Assembly (NCBI GenBank): GCA_026003755.1
Contig: BPHV01000005.1
Location: 1 to 64,000, forward strand
Length of the DNA stretch: 64,000 bases
Direction of reading: 5' to 3'
From: Candidatus Roseilinea sp.
GTDB lineage: Bacteria > Chloroflexota > Anaerolineae > J036 > Brachytrichaceae
Position numbers and translations under genes: made by a program
Shown: in pieces, positions 11,042 through 21,107 of the stretch
Layout: every line of letters begins with the position of its first letter
How positions within the stretch are numbered: the first letter of the stretch is position 1
Notes under the pieces: generated by a model
What the model was told of the DNA's origin: nothing
Databases searched by the model: none
Seen by the model: the letters and a program-made list of their open reading frames with translations, nothing else

Positions 11042-11220
11042 TCCGTCGGCCGGCGGCGCCGACGACGCGCTTCGCGCTGGCAGCGTTCGCTGCAATAGAC
11101 CACGCTTTCCCAGTCGCGCGCCCACTTTTTGCGCCAAGCGAACGGCCGGCTGCAGATCGGGCAGACCTTGGTCGGGAGGTGGGACTTCTTGGGATGAGAG
11201 GGCCGGGCCATTGGGATCAC
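11038..11220 (-). CDS. DUF2256 family zinc-ribbon protein
   Basis: A 60-residue protein with the characteristic DUF2256 pattern: K-C-P-x-C-x-R-P-F-x-W-R-K-K-W, then YCSERCQ, giving four cysteines for one zinc, and a very basic tail ([10 protein letters not shown]). Role unknown; small, cytoplasmic. A GTG start at 11220 overlaps the stop of the preceding gene (GTGA), suggesting translational coupling; an ATG three codons later (11211) is the alternative. Confidence 0.85.
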   Translation of the reverse strand: MIPMARPSHPKKSHLPTKVCPICSRPFAWRKKWARDWESVVYCSERCQREARRRRRRPTD

Positions 11221-13130
11221 TCGACCCAGTCGGCGGCGACGACGTCAAAGCGCAGGATGTTCGCGCCATCGCTGAGGGTCAGCCGACCGTCTTCGGCATG
11301 GGTGATCCGCAACGCGCCCGTCGGCATCGGCGCGGCCAACACGCGCGGCGGAAAGACGTATTCGCCCGCCTCGGTGAGGCGGAACACGGCGACGCCGCCC
11401 GTGTCTTCGCCGCCGCCGCCCGCAGCCGGATCGCGCGCCCGTCCGGCGAACACGATGATCCCCGGCGCTTCCCAGGCGTTCTCGGCGAGGAAGGTCATCG
11501 CGCTGAGTGGCGGCAACACATCCGCCACGATGCGCCCTGCGCCGGCCAACGCCAGCGGGCCAGCGGCTGGCGCACCGGCGCTGACCGCGTTTTGCCAAGT
11601 GATGTCGCTCGGCGGCGGCAGCGGCATGGCCGTGCGGGGATCGGCGTTCAACGCGTCCTGAAGTTGCTGCCAGCCCTGCTGCGGGGTGTTGTCGGTCAGC
11701 CCGCCGCATGAGCCGCGATCCTGGCAGGCTTGCCATTGGGTGAGCAGGCCGCCGAAATCGAGCTTGGCCCCTTTGTTCAACGCGGCATATAAGCTCATGC
11801 GATACCACTGGTCGGCGTTGACGCCGCTGCGCAGATAGATTTCGGGGAAGGGCACGGCATATGGCGGCCGGTTCACCTGCCACACATCGTCCACCGTCCA
11901 GCCGTTGTTGGGCGATTGGGCGGGATTGCCGCTGGTGGGGCAGCCGTCGCAGGTGCCGAAGTTGACGAACGGGCGCGCGGTGACCGAGGCGTAGCCATTC
12001 ACCCAGGCTTTGGTCAGCGCCGGCGTGTTCCAGCTCATCTCGATGTCGTTGCCGCCGAACACGGCGAGGCGCTCGGCGACGCCGGCGGGCGCATGCGCTT
12101 GAAGCCAGGCGCGCACTTGATTGATCATCTGTCCCCATGCCTGGCCATGGGCGAAGCTGGTGTCGGCCTGTAAGGTGGCGCCGCGGTAGTTGTTGGTGCC
12201 GATGGCCAGACTCAATCGGGCAAACGCCGGCGCGCATTCCCAGTAACCGCGCAGGAACGCCTGGCTCGCCTCGGCCACTGCAGCGGTCGAGGCGAACGGA
12301 TAGCCCGGCCGCCGATAGTAGATCACCCCATACTGGCCGCTATCGCTGCGCCAGGGCTGCCCGAAGGCGAGGATGACCATCCCCTGCTCGCCGGCGTCGC
12401 CGGCAGCGCAGCCCATCGCGTAGTGCAGCGCCGGGTCCAGCGTGGAGATGTAGCGGGAAGTCGTCGCCCTTACCCCCGGCGCGGGGTGGCCAAGGACCAA
12501 CGGGAGATAGGCGTTTGCTGTGGCGCTGATCGGCGGCGTCGCGCTCGCCTGCGGCACGAAGGCGACTGCGTCGAAGGCCACCTTCCGCGCGCCGGCCGGC
12601 TCGCCCGTCACGTCCGTCAACTGCACGTAGTTCGGCCCAGACGCGGCGAAGTAGTGCATCCCCAGGCTGACCCATTCGGCGTAGTAGCGGTTTTGGCTGA
12701 TGGCGACTGTGGTCGTCACGCTGTCGGCGACGATCTCGTAGCGCGCGTTGGCCGTGCTGCTGTGGTAGCGCGGGATGAAGGCGAACACCTCGTAGGTCAT
12801 CGGCCGGGTCGCTGTGATCGGCAGCATCCAACGCGCATAGTTCACGCGCGTGGCAGGCTCGCTGTAGGTGTAATACATCGCCCCGCCATAGAAGTTGAAC
12901 GTCGTGCCGGTCACGACATACCACCACTGCGGCGGGCCGAACCTCTGAAAGTCGGCATCGGTCTCGTCCACGATGATCGCCGTCGGCGGCAACGGCGCCT
13001 GGCCAACCGCGGGCGCATGCAACAGCGCAAGGCCCATCAGGGCCGCCCCCAGGCCGGCGAGCAGCCGTGCCCATCGTCGGGCCGTCCGGCCGCGCGCCGA
13101 AGTCGTGTCGTGAGCGTTCAAGGCTAACAT
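11217..13130 (-). CDS. Large secreted protein with golvesin/xanthan-lyase-like domain
   Basis: A 637-residue exported protein. An arginine-rich N-region (to about residue 23) followed by a hydrophobic segment and AVGQA at about 40-44 looks like a Sec signal peptide with a cleavage site. Residues 47-190 ([37 protein letters not shown]) match the beta-sandwich domain seen at the C-terminus of golvesin and xanthan lyase-like proteins. The middle (about 215-480) resembles an extracellular hydrolase-like barrel, with acidic residues in [13 protein letters not shown], but I cannot name a family. The tail is Gly/Ala-rich. Substrate unknown. Confidence 0.6.
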   Translation of the reverse strand: MLALNAHDTTSARGRTARRWARLLAGLGAALMGLALLHAPAVGQAPLPPTAIIVDETDADFQRFGPPQWWYVVTGTTFNFYGGAMYYTYSEPATRVNYARWMLPITATRPMTYEVFAFIPRYHSSTANARYEIVADSVTTTVAISQNRYYAEWVSLGMHYFAASGPNYVQLTDVTGEPAGARKVAFDAVAFVPQASATPPISATANAYLPLVLGHPAPGVRATTSRYISTLDPALHYAMGCAAGDAGEQGMVILAFGQPWRSDSGQYGVIYYRRPGYPFASTAAVAEASQAFLRGYWECAPAFARLSLAIGTNNYRGATLQADTSFAHGQAWGQMINQVRAWLQAHAPAGVAERLAVFGGNDIEMSWNTPALTKAWVNGYASVTARPFVNFGTCDGCPTSGNPAQSPNNGWTVDDVWQVNRPPYAVPFPEIYLRSGVNADQWYRMSLYAALNKGAKLDFGGLLTQWQACQDRGSCGGLTDNTPQQGWQQLQDALNADPRTAMPLPPPSDITWQNAVSAGAPAAGPLALAGAGRIVADVLPPLSAMTFLAENAWEAPGIIVFAGRARDPAAGGGGEDTGGVAVFRLTEAGEYVFPPRVLAAPMPTGALRITHAEDGRLTLSDGANILRFDVVAADWVE

Positions 13131-13312
13131 CCCCGCTGATTCTAGCTACAGCCGCACCGTTCGACGAGGGGAAGTGCGCAAGCCTGGGCGAGCGGGCGGG
13201 CGCCACGGCTGGTATGCGATGTTTGTTGCCGAGCCTGATGCGGGTGACAACCCGCTCGTGCGTCATGGCCTGCTACGCATTGCCAAATCCCACGGGTCGG
13301 CAACGCCGTTCA

Positions 13313-14275
13313 TCACCGGCCTTTGCGATACAGCACGATCATCGCTGCAAGCAACAGCAGCGCGCCCAGCCCGCCGGTCGGCCCAAGTTGCTCATCGAAG
13401 AACAGCCATGCCAGCAAAGTTGAGGTGAGTGGCTCGACCAGCGTAGCGATCGTAGCGACGGTCGCCGGCGTGGTGCGCATTCCGGCCAGGAAGGCGAAAT
13501 AGCCAAACGCCGTCGGCACCAGGCCGAGATAGAGCAGGCGCAGCCAGCCGGCGGCGGGATAGCTTGCCACCAGGCCGCCCGGCGATACCATGGCAAACGC
13601 GCCCAGCGCCAGCGCACCCAGCGTGAAGCCGATCGCGATCGGCTGCAACGGATGGTAGCGATTAGCTAACTGCCGACTGCATAGCGTCAGCACAGCATAT
13701 GCTGTGGCCGAGCCGAGCGCGAGCAGCACACCGGCCGGCGCGTCTGCCTGCGACGGCCCTGCGCCGGGCGCAATGCCGACCAGCAACGTCGTGCCGGCCA
13801 ACGCGCAAATCATCGCCACGCCGATGGCGCGCGTGAGCCGCTCGCGCATGAACAACGCCGACAGCGCCGCGACGATCACCGGCGCAGTGCATAGCGTGAT
13901 CAGCGTTGCTACTGCCACGCCCACGCGCGGGATGGCGGCGAAGTAGCACGCTTGATACAGCGCCATCATCGCGCCGATCATGACCACGGCGCCAACATCG
14001 CGCCGGGCGATGGCGAACGTGCGCGCGCCGATCGCCAACCAGCACGCCGCCAGCAATGCCGGAGCCGACAGCGCCAACCGGAAAAACCCAACCGATAGTG
14101 GATTGGTTACGGACAAGTCGTAGAGCGATTTCGTGGTGACGCCGACCGTGCCCCAGAGCACGGCAGCCAGCATCACCAGAAGCAATCCGCCGCGTGACTC
14201 GGCGAAGACGGCTCTGAACGGAGACCAGGCGAGCTTCTTCGAACGGACGTCCGATAGAGGTTGACCTTGATTCAT
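13313..14275 (-). CDS. EamA/DMT-family transporter
   Basis: Ten-helix drug/metabolite transporter superfamily permease made of two EamA repeats. From the ATG at 14275 it has 320 residues; an upstream ATG at 14356 would add 27. Typical elements are the first helix LLVMLAAVLWGTVGVTTK and the second-repeat helix GLVPTAFGYFAFLAGMRTTPATVATIATLVEPLTS (seen in two pieces around a conserved Glu). Likely exports or imports a small metabolite or amino acid; the substrate cannot be read from sequence. No clear promoter was found, and 14276-14498 upstream shows nothing convincing. Confidence 0.8.
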   Translation of the reverse strand: MNQGQPLSDVRSKKLAWSPFRAVFAESRGGLLLVMLAAVLWGTVGVTTKSLYDLSVTNPLSVGFFRLALSAPALLAACWLAIGARTFAIARRDVGAVVMIGAMMALYQACYFAAIPRVGVAVATLITLCTAPVIVAALSALFMRERLTRAIGVAMICALAGTTLLVGIAPGAGPSQADAPAGVLLALGSATAYAVLTLCSRQLANRYHPLQPIAIGFTLGALALGAFAMVSPGGLVASYPAAGWLRLLYLGLVPTAFGYFAFLAGMRTTPATVATIATLVEPLTSTLLAWLFFDEQLGPTGGLGALLLLAAMIVLYRKGR

Positions 14276-14498
14276 GCTGTGACGCATATTGTTTGGTATT
14301 GTCTGCGCTCCAGCAAGGCGCACGATGGCGATGACCTGTCGGATGAAAACGCCCATGAATGAAGTGCGCCCGACGGCACAACAGAAATGTCATGAACGCC
14401 GCTAAGCGCTCAGCGGTGGGGCCTTCGCGAGGGGGGTGGGCGATCTGACCGCCTGTCAACATCGGGCGCGCGTCGCGTCCTCCAGGCCGCGGCTCGGC

Positions 14499-14690
14499 TC
14501 ATGTGTGGTCATGTGACAACGGCACGATTGTGCTGGGCGACCTCGTCGTTTTGCCGGCGCCGAGGATGGCGACGAATTCACCGGGCGCGACCTCCAGCGA
14601 AACATCGCGCAGCATCGGGCGCGCGCCGTATCGCTTGCCGAGGTGAGAAGCAAAGAGCAAAGGCGATGTCCTTGGGCCGATGGCTGCGAT
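14499..14690 (-). pseudogene. Remnant of a sugar ABC transporter ATP-binding gene
   Basis: A minus-strand open stretch reads LFASHLGKRYGARPMLRDV and continues into SLEVAPGEFVAILG, exactly the start of a MalK/PotA-type ATPase. The Walker A then reads AILGAGKTT where GPSGAGKTT is expected, and after that only about 12 unrelated residues follow to a stop at 14499. The gene has therefore lost everything downstream of the P-loop and three residues inside it, and has no start codon of its own in a good position. It lies directly after the two permease genes, where a functional ATPase gene would be expected. The transporter would have to borrow an ATPase from elsewhere. Confidence 0.7.
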
Positions 14691-14714
14691 TGAAAGAACC
14701 GGCGGCGGGTGGGA

Positions 14715-15530
14715 TCATCCCTTGATGGCGCCGCCGCCAAGCCCGCGCACCAGGTACTTCTGCACGAAGAAAGAGACAACAACCATCGGAATCACTGCGA
14801 GGATGATCGCCGCGGACATGCGCCCCATCTCGATGCCGCGGAAAGTCCAAAAACCGGCGATGCCCACCGGCAGGGTGGCGCTGTTCTTGCCGCTGAGCAA
14901 CAAAGCATAGAACAGGTCGTTCCACGAGAGGACAAAGCCGAACAACGCCGCGGCGGTCATGCCGGGGCGGATGGTCGGCAACACCACTTTGTAGAACGCC
15001 TGCCACGGCGTGCATCCGTCCACCATCGCCTGTTCCTCCAGGTCGCGCGGCACGTCGTCGAAGAAGCCGATCAGGAACCAGGTCGTCAAAGGCAGGATGA
15101 AAGTGAGGTGCGCCGCGACAATGGCCAGCAGGCTATCCAACAACTGAAGCGAATACATGATCAGGAATAGGGGGACGATGAGCGTCGCCGGCGGGAGCAT
15201 CTGGGCGGCGAGCATGCTGAAACGCAGACCGGGACCACCGACATTAAACCGCGCAAACGCATAGGCGGCCGGCGCGCCGATGAGGAGCGCCATCCCAACG
15301 GTCAGCGCGCCGACCAGCAAGCTATTGCGCGCTTGGAGCGGGATGCTCGATTCCAGCACCACCGCGCGCCAATGGGCAAGGGTAGGGGTGAAGCCCAGGG
15401 CAAGCGGCCGGTTGATGGCTGCTTCTGTCTTGAACGAGGCGAGCAGCGTCCAAAGGTAGGGAAAGAGCATCACGCCCAGGGCAAACAACAAGACGACCAG
15501 AATGGGAGCTTCTCGCTGAAGGCGTTTCAT
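14715..15530 (-). CDS. Carbohydrate ABC transporter permease, MalG type
   Basis: Inner-membrane permease subunit of a CUT1-type sugar importer, 271 residues with six helices. The EAA loop that docks the ATPase is seen as DLEEQAMVDGCTPWQAFYKV followed by LPTIRPGM. Ends in the family-typical QKYLVRGLGGGAIKG. The ATG overlaps the stop of the upstream permease gene (ATGA), so the two are coupled. The cognate ATPase downstream is broken. Confidence 0.9.
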   Translation of the reverse strand: MKRLQREAPILVVLLFALGVMLFPYLWTLLASFKTEAAINRPLALGFTPTLAHWRAVVLESSIPLQARNSLLVGALTVGMALLIGAPAAYAFARFNVGGPGLRFSMLAAQMLPPATLIVPLFLIMYSLQLLDSLLAIVAAHLTFILPLTTWFLIGFFDDVPRDLEEQAMVDGCTPWQAFYKVVLPTIRPGMTAAALFGFVLSWNDLFYALLLSGKNSATLPVGIAGFWTFRGIEMGRMSAAIILAVIPMVVVSFFVQKYLVRGLGGGAIKG

Positions 15531-16405
15531 CGCTGGCTCAGTGATTCGCGCCGCAGGGCGTAGAACAACAGGACGACAAGCATCAGGATCACAGCGATCA
15601 GGATGTAGGACATCGCCGAGGCCTCGCCGAGTCGAAAGTATAGAAATCCCACGCGGTAAATGTGATACTGGATCGTCTCGGTGCTCTCCCCTGGGCCGCC
15701 ACGGGTGATCGCATAGACATATTCATACACCTTGAACGCGTCCAACATGCGAATGACGACCGCAGCCAGGATGGTGGGCCGCAACATGGGCAGGGTGAGA
15801 TGCCAGAAGATTTGGAGCGGCGAGGCGCCATCCACCCGCGCGGCCTCAAAGGGTTCTTCGGGGAGTGACTCCAAGCCGGCCAGCAGCAGCAACAACATGA
15901 ACGGCGTCCATTGCCACACGTCTATGAGGGCCAAGGTGATCAGCGCCTGTTGTGCGCTGAACCAGTCTATCGTGATGCCCAACGCGCGCAGCACGCTGGG
16001 CACAACGCCGAGCTGAGAGTTCAACAAAAATCGAAACATCAACCCCACGGCGATGGGGGTGACGAACATCGGCACCAGCAACGCGGCGCGAAAGAAATGA
16101 CGAAACGGCGTGGCCTTGCGATGCAGGAGCAGGGCGAGCAACAGCCCGAACACCAGCTCCAAGCTGACTGCTATGCCGACAAAGCGCACGGTGTTGCCCA
16201 GGGCGTTCCAGAAGGAGGCGTTCTGGGCGAGGATGGTGAAATATTGCGCCCAGCCGACCCAGCGGGCTTGTTCGATCGCGGTCAGCCGGTAGTCGTGGAG
16301 GGAGATCCACAACGAGAAGGCCAGCGGATACCCCAGGATGAGCACCAAAGACAGCAGCAGCGGCAGCACCAGGCGATGCTTGAACGTGAGGGGCGGCTTA
16401 AGCAT
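15527..16405 (-). CDS. Carbohydrate ABC transporter permease, MalF/UgpA type
   Basis: Partner permease of the next gene, 292 residues with six predicted helices (first helix LVLPLLLSLVLILGYPLAFS). The ATPase-contact EAA loop is PEEPFEAARVDGASPLQIFWH, just before LTLPMLRP. Ninety-five bases separate it from the binding-protein gene upstream; that gap shows no clear structure apart from GC-rich sequence. Confidence 0.9.
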   Translation of the reverse strand: MLKPPLTFKHRLVLPLLLSLVLILGYPLAFSLWISLHDYRLTAIEQARWVGWAQYFTILAQNASFWNALGNTVRFVGIAVSLELVFGLLLALLLHRKATPFRHFFRAALLVPMFVTPIAVGLMFRFLLNSQLGVVPSVLRALGITIDWFSAQQALITLALIDVWQWTPFMLLLLLAGLESLPEEPFEAARVDGASPLQIFWHLTLPMLRPTILAAVVIRMLDAFKVYEYVYAITRGGPGESTETIQYHIYRVGFLYFRLGEASAMSYILIAVILMLVVLLFYALRRESLSQR

Positions 16406-16500
16406 AGGCGAGTCTTTCAGCGTCGGCGTGCGCGGCGTGGCGTCGGCGCGCAGGGCGCTAGGGTGGTTTGCCTACAGCGCGCCGACGCCATCGGAAAGCC

Positions 16501-17829
16501 TCACGGGCGCGCGAGGATGGCGCGCGTCTTTTGCGCAGCAGCGGCAAGGGCCGCCGCCACGTCCTTCTCGCCGGCCACAGCGCTGTTCAGCTCCGTGCCG
16601 ACCTCGTTGATGATCTCCTCGGCGCGCGCGCCGCGGGCGAGGGGTTCGGCATCCTCCAGGATTTTCAGCACGGTCTCGTAGTATTGCTGTCCGAAGCCCT
16701 TCTCCCACACCTCGCGATCCTGCATTACGCTGACGCGCGTCGGCGCGCCGCCGGCGATCACGCGCTGTTTGTCTATCGCCTTCGAGGTGATCCAGGCGAT
16801 GTAGGTCCAGGCCGCATCCGCGCTGGCCGTGTTCTTCGGGATCGCCCAGTGCCATGCACCTAACACCGCCTTGCCGCCGGGGACTTCGTGCAAGGCAAAC
16901 TTGCCGGCCAGCTCACCGGCCGGGCCGTCGGGCTTGTTCAGCGTGGGCAACATCCAGTTATACGAGAGCATCGTGGCCGATTCGCCGCTGGACATGGAGC
17001 GCAGGGCTTCATCGAAGCCCCAGTTCACCGAATTGGGCGGAGCGGCGTTCTTGTACATGTCAATGTACATCTCCAAGGCCTGTTGTGCAGCGGCATTGTC
17101 TATGATGACGTTGCCCGCCGCATCGAGGAGATTGCCGCCGGCCGCGTATAGCCAGTTCTTCCACTCCTCGAAGATTTTGTAGCCGCGCTGGGGTTGCATG
17201 GCCGCCCCGAAGATGCCTTGCGACTTGAAGAACTTGCCGACCGCGACGTAGTCCTCTAGGGTAGTAGGGACCTGAAGCGGTTTGCCGAACGCCTGTTGGA
17301 ACTTCGCCTGATAGTCGGGGTTATCGAACAGGTCTTGGCGCACGATCAGGCCAAGTGCGTAGTTGTAGTACGGCACGCCGTAGACCTTGCCGTCCACCAC
17401 GCCGATGTCGCGCAGCGGCCCGACAAAATCGTTGAAATCGTAGTCCGGCGCCTGCGCGATGTAATCATCGAGCGGGAGCAAGAAGCCCGCGCGGGCAAAC
17501 TCATCCATCCACGGATTGTCCACGATGATCACATCGTAGCTCGCCGAAGGCGCCAAGGCGGAGGTCAGAATCTTATCCCGCATGGCGTCATAGGGCATGG
17601 CGTCGAACGTGATCTTGATGTTGGGGTGCTCTGCTTCGAACTGGCGGGTCAGCGATGCAACGATGTCGTAATCGGGCACCTGCTCCATGATGATGTTGAG
17701 CGTGACCGGCGCCGCAGCAGCCTCAGATGGGCGCGTGGGAACGGTCGTGGCGGCAGGGGCTGAAGGCGCTGCGCAAGCAGCCAACAATGCCGCCGCACCG
17801 AGAAGGAAAGAGAAGCGATGGCCTTTCAT
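16501..17829 (-). CDS. Sugar ABC transporter substrate-binding lipoprotein
   Basis: Extracellular solute-binding protein (family 1 type) that captures the sugar and delivers it to the two permeases. The N-terminus MKGHRFSFLLGAAALLAAC is a lipoprotein signal with the modified cysteine at 19. The mature protein (to residue 442) has the usual DAMPYDAMRDKI region, a hinge segment YDVIIVDNPWMDEFA and late aromatic-rich ligand-binding loops (SYNWMLPTLNKPDG, LGAWHWAIPK). A Ser/Ala/Pro/Thr-rich linker follows the lipobox. The ligand cannot be named; the linked kinase and dehydrogenase suggest a pentose, polyol or related sugar. Confidence 0.9.
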   Translation of the reverse strand: MKGHRFSFLLGAAALLAACAAPSAPAATTVPTRPSEAAAAPVTLNIIMEQVPDYDIVASLTRQFEAEHPNIKITFDAMPYDAMRDKILTSALAPSASYDVIIVDNPWMDEFARAGFLLPLDDYIAQAPDYDFNDFVGPLRDIGVVDGKVYGVPYYNYALGLIVRQDLFDNPDYQAKFQQAFGKPLQVPTTLEDYVAVGKFFKSQGIFGAAMQPQRGYKIFEEWKNWLYAAGGNLLDAAGNVIIDNAAAQQALEMYIDMYKNAAPPNSVNWGFDEALRSMSSGESATMLSYNWMLPTLNKPDGPAGELAGKFALHEVPGGKAVLGAWHWAIPKNTASADAAWTYIAWITSKAIDKQRVIAGGAPTRVSVMQDREVWEKGFGQQYYETVLKILEDAEPLARGARAEEIINEVGTELNSAVAGEKDVAAALAAAAQKTRAILARP

Positions 17830-17924
17830 CAGTTGAACACCTCACTCGTGATTGGTGGTCAAAATTGGTGGTCAAACGAAACAAGAGTTTTGGGCGAGCG
17901 ATCAGGTCGGGAGAGAGTTCTGAG

Positions 17925-18722
17925 TCAATCCATCCATGCACCTCCGTTCACGTTGATAGCTTCACCGGTGATGAAGTTGGCATCATCCGATGCCAGGAAG
18001 CACACCACGCGCGCGACATCCTCCGGCGACTCCAAGCGGCCCAACGGCGTGTCGGCAATGTAAAGCTGGCGCACGGCTTCAGCCGTGGTGCCGCGCAGAT
18101 GGGCTTCCCACTCCAGTTCGCGCGCTTGCATGGAAGTTTGCACGTAGCCGGGGCAAACCGCGTTCACCAAGATGCCGTGAGGCGCCAGCTCGCCGGCCAT
18201 GGCTTGGGTGAGGCCGACGACGGCAAATTTGGAAGCGACGTAGTGGGCGAGGAAAGGCGCGTTGCCGCGCTTGCCGGCCATGCTGGCGATGTTGATGATG
18301 CGGCCACGCAAGCCGGCTGCGTCGGGCGGCTGCGTCAGCATTTGTCGCGCAGCGTGCTGTGCGCACAAGAAGGTCCCTTTGGCGTTGACGTTCATGTTGA
18401 AGTCCCAGTCGTGCTCGGTAAGCTCCACGAATCGGTTCATGGTGCTCACGCCAGCGTTGTTCACCCACACGTCGAGCCGCGAGCGTCGCGTGAGGACAAA
18501 GGCGATCGCCTGAGCGATGGCGGGGGGATGCGTGACGTCCACTGCCACGGCCTCAGCCTGGCCACCGTGCTGTCGGATGGACTCAGCCGCCTGATGGGCG
18601 CCGGCTTCATCTCGGTCGGTGACTGCGACCCAGGCGCCTTCGGCGGCCAAGCGCGTCGCGATGGCGCGCCCGATGCCGGTTGCCGCGCCGGTCACTACAA
18701 TGGTTTTGTCGGTGAGTTTCAT
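17925..18722 (-). CDS. Short-chain dehydrogenase/reductase (SDR)
   Basis: NAD(P)-dependent oxidoreductase of 265 residues, start MKLTDKTIVVTGAATGIGRA at 18722. Cofactor motif TGAATGIG at about 11-18, NNAG at about 90, catalytic Tyr in HYVASK with a Ser upstream in the IASM strand, and the C-terminal SDDANFITGEAINVNGG. It is in an uptake/catabolism operon between the kinase and binding-protein genes, so it most likely oxidises a sugar alcohol or sugar lactone intermediate. The frame is open 230 bp further upstream but that part overlaps the kinase gene and is not coding. Confidence 0.88.
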   Translation of the reverse strand: MKLTDKTIVVTGAATGIGRAIATRLAAEGAWVAVTDRDEAGAHQAAESIRQHGGQAEAVAVDVTHPPAIAQAIAFVLTRRSRLDVWVNNAGVSTMNRFVELTEHDWDFNMNVNAKGTFLCAQHAARQMLTQPPDAAGLRGRIINIASMAGKRGNAPFLAHYVASKFAVVGLTQAMAGELAPHGILVNAVCPGYVQTSMQARELEWEAHLRGTTAEAVRQLYIADTPLGRLESPEDVARVVCFLASDDANFITGEAINVNGGAWMD

Positions 18723-18747
18723 CGTCCTTACTCCAGTTGATCTGCGT

Positions 18748-20262
18748 TCACATCTGCGCCGGCGCGTCTTCGTCGGCAAGCGACAGGCGGACGAACAAGG
18801 GGCGCAACCGTTCGTATGCCTGGCGATAAACCTCAAAGTGATCGCGGTAGCGCCGATGACGGTCCGCGGCCGGATGAATGACCGAGGTGATGGTGATGAA
18901 GCGCTCGATCTCATCCCACGCAGCGAAGCTCCCTGTCCCTTTGCCCGCGACAAAGGCCGCGCCCAACGATGAGCCGGGATGATGCGCGATTTGCTCCAAG
19001 GGATGGTTCAACACGTCGGCCACGATCTGCTTCCAGAGCGCGGATCGCGCCCCGCCATTCGTCACGCGCACGCGCGATATGCTCAGCCCACGCTCCGCCA
19101 ATACCTGCACGTGGTGATAAAACCCCATGGCGATGCCCTCCAGGATGGCGCGGTACAGGTGTGCGCGGCGATGCGACAAGGTGAGGCCCAGGAACAGGCC
19201 ACGGGCAAGGGGATCATGGATGGGGGTCTTCTCGCCGAGGAAATACGGCAACATCACCAACCCTGCCGCGCCGGCAGGGACTTCCGACGCCTCGGCGTCC
19301 AAGTCCGCATACGACATCTGCGGCGCGAACTCCTGGCGAAACCATTTGATGATGCTGCCGCTGGCAGCCATGCAGCCGTTAATGAGGAATTTGCCGGGAA
19401 TGAGGTGGTAGTCCAGGAACAAGCGTGGGTCAATCTCTAGCCGGTCGAGGCAGTAAAGGATGTCTCCTGCGCCGCCCAACTTCACCAGCAAGTCGCCCGG
19501 CGCCCGTATGCCTGCCGAGAACGCCGAGGCAATATGATCGGCGCTGCCGGCGACGACGGGCGTGCCCGCCTTCAGGCCGGTGAACGCCGCCGCCTCGCGC
19601 GTGACCGCGCCCACGATGTCGGTTGGCCAGTGCACCTCGCCCAGCCATGCCCGGTCTGCGCCGGCTAAGGTCAACATCGCCTCATCCCAATCCTCGCGCT
19701 GCAGGTCGAACAGGCCACTCTCCAAGGCCCAGTTGCGCTCGAGCGAGGCAACGCCGGTCAGGCGATACACGATGAAGTCATAGGAACCCATCACGCGGCG
19801 CACACGGCGCATCACGTCGGGTTCATGCCGGCGCAGCCAGAGCAGCTTCGGACCGATGCTTTGCTGGGTGATGGCGCTGCCGGTGCGGCGCAACACCTCC
19901 CCCTCGTCGCACGCTGCCTTGAAGTCCTCAATTTCACGATGAGCGCGCGCGTCATTTTGTTGGATCGAAGGGCGCAGGGTGCGCCCGGCGTCGTCCGTGA
20001 GGATGAGCGTGGGCACCATGCCGCTCACCCCTACTGCCGCGATGTCCGACGCCTGCGCTGCCGACTGCTGGAGACAAGCATGAATGACGATGGGCAGGTT
20101 GCGCCACCACGCCTCGGCGTCTTCTTCGGCCCACCCTGGGCGCGGCGCACACAGGGCGGCTGCAGCCTCGGCCTCCGCCACGATGCGCCCCTCCGGCTCA
20201 CAGAGGATGGCTTTGGTAGCGGTGGTGCCGATGTCAATGCCGAGCAACAGTTGTCGCGCCAT
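18748..20262 (-). CDS. FGGY-family carbohydrate kinase (xylulokinase-like)
   Basis: ATP-dependent sugar kinase of 504 residues. The first phosphate-binding motif is LLGIDIGTTATKAIL at 6-20; the substrate loop region PGWAEEDAEAWW resembles xylulokinases; the second domain shows the adenosine motif VTNGGARSALWKQIVADVL near residue 385 and GSSLGAAFVAGKGTG. Closest by look to xylulokinase/ribulokinase, but specificity is uncertain. Two bases separate it from the BtpA gene and 25 bases from the SDR gene, consistent with one operon. Confidence 0.88.
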   Translation of the reverse strand: MARQLLLGIDIGTTATKAILCEPEGRIVAEAEAAAALCAPRPGWAEEDAEAWWRNLPIVIHACLQQSAAQASDIAAVGVSGMVPTLILTDDAGRTLRPSIQQNDARAHREIEDFKAACDEGEVLRRTGSAITQQSIGPKLLWLRRHEPDVMRRVRRVMGSYDFIVYRLTGVASLERNWALESGLFDLQREDWDEAMLTLAGADRAWLGEVHWPTDIVGAVTREAAAFTGLKAGTPVVAGSADHIASAFSAGIRAPGDLLVKLGGAGDILYCLDRLEIDPRLFLDYHLIPGKFLINGCMAASGSIIKWFRQEFAPQMSYADLDAEASEVPAGAAGLVMLPYFLGEKTPIHDPLARGLFLGLTLSHRRAHLYRAILEGIAMGFYHHVQVLAERGLSISRVRVTNGGARSALWKQIVADVLNHPLEQIAHHPGSSLGAAFVAGKGTGSFAAWDEIERFITITSVIHPAADRHRRYRDHFEVYRQAYERLRPLFVRLSLADEDAPAQM

Positions 20263-20264
20263 GA

Positions 20265-21086
20265 TTACGCGTGCTTGCGCGCTTCGCGCACGGCGTCCAT
20301 GAAGGCCCGCACCCGATCCGGGTCCACCGGATTCCAGGTGTAGCCGTCCACCTTCAAGCCCGATCCCACGATCACCCCATCTGCAACGGACAGGAACTGT
20401 TGAATGTTCTCCACCCGTGCGCCCGTGTTGAGAAGCACCGGCACGCGCCCGTCGGTGGCCTCCTTGGCCTCGCGCAAGTGCTCAAGGTCCGGTTCAGCGC
20501 CGGCCATCGGCCCGGAGACGAGCAACGCATCGGCCAGCGAGGAGACAACCGCGCTGCGAGCCACTTGCCCTACCGAGCGACGGCCGATGGGCGAGGCGAA
20601 CTCCGGCGTGATGTTGTAGAAGACCTTCACGTGGCCGGCGCCGATGTGGCGACGGTAACGCAGCACTGCAGCCGGGTTGGCATTCCACAAGCCCATGTCG
20701 CTCTCGTAGACGCCGGTGAACACTTCGCGCACGAACGCCGCGCCGGTGGCCAGCGCAATCGCGATCGGCGCCCGCGCATCCCAGAGGAAGTCCACGCCGA
20801 AGGGGCGGTCGCGCGGGGCGGTCTCGGTGATCACGCGCGCCATGACGGCGATGGCCTCAAAATCCGCTTGCAAGGCGTACGGGCGGTCGCCTTCATTGCA
20901 AAACAACAGGCCGTCCACGCCGCCATCCAGGAGCACGCGCACGTCGCGGCGCACGCTTTCTAGGATGCCTATCACCCCCTGCGACTCATCGTAAAGCGGC
21001 GTTCCGGGCAGCGGCGGGAAATGCACCATCGCGATGACGGGTTTGGGATTTTCAAAGAGCGCTTTCAGCACGTGACTCATGTTCAA
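20265..21086 (-). CDS. BtpA/SgcQ family TIM-barrel protein
   Basis: A 273-residue protein of the BtpA family (motifs VIAMVHFPPLPGTPLY, GVDGLLFCNEGDRPY, VKVFYNITPEFASPIG, ALLVSGPMAGAEPD, GVIVGSGLKVDG). Members include BtpA, involved in photosystem I stability in cyanobacteria, and SgcQ of a pentose-like PTS operon in enterics; the fold is a ribulose-phosphate-binding-type barrel. Here its place behind a DeoR regulator and ahead of a sugar kinase favours a catabolic role like SgcQ. The biochemical reaction is not established. Confidence 0.85.
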   Translation of the reverse strand: MNMSHVLKALFENPKPVIAMVHFPPLPGTPLYDESQGVIGILESVRRDVRVLLDGGVDGLLFCNEGDRPYALQADFEAIAVMARVITETAPRDRPFGVDFLWDARAPIAIALATGAAFVREVFTGVYESDMGLWNANPAAVLRYRRHIGAGHVKVFYNITPEFASPIGRRSVGQVARSAVVSSLADALLVSGPMAGAEPDLEHLREAKEATDGRVPVLLNTGARVENIQQFLSVADGVIVGSGLKVDGYTWNPVDPDRVRAFMDAVREARKHA

Positions 21087-21107
21087 TGACTCCTTTCAGA
21101 TTAAGCG

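Noticed and set aside
9982-11661. Long plus-strand frame of 559 codons over the glycosyltransferase region
   Set aside because: Arg/Ala-rich shadow; the conserved GT2 motifs are in another frame, and it also runs across the DUF2256 gene.
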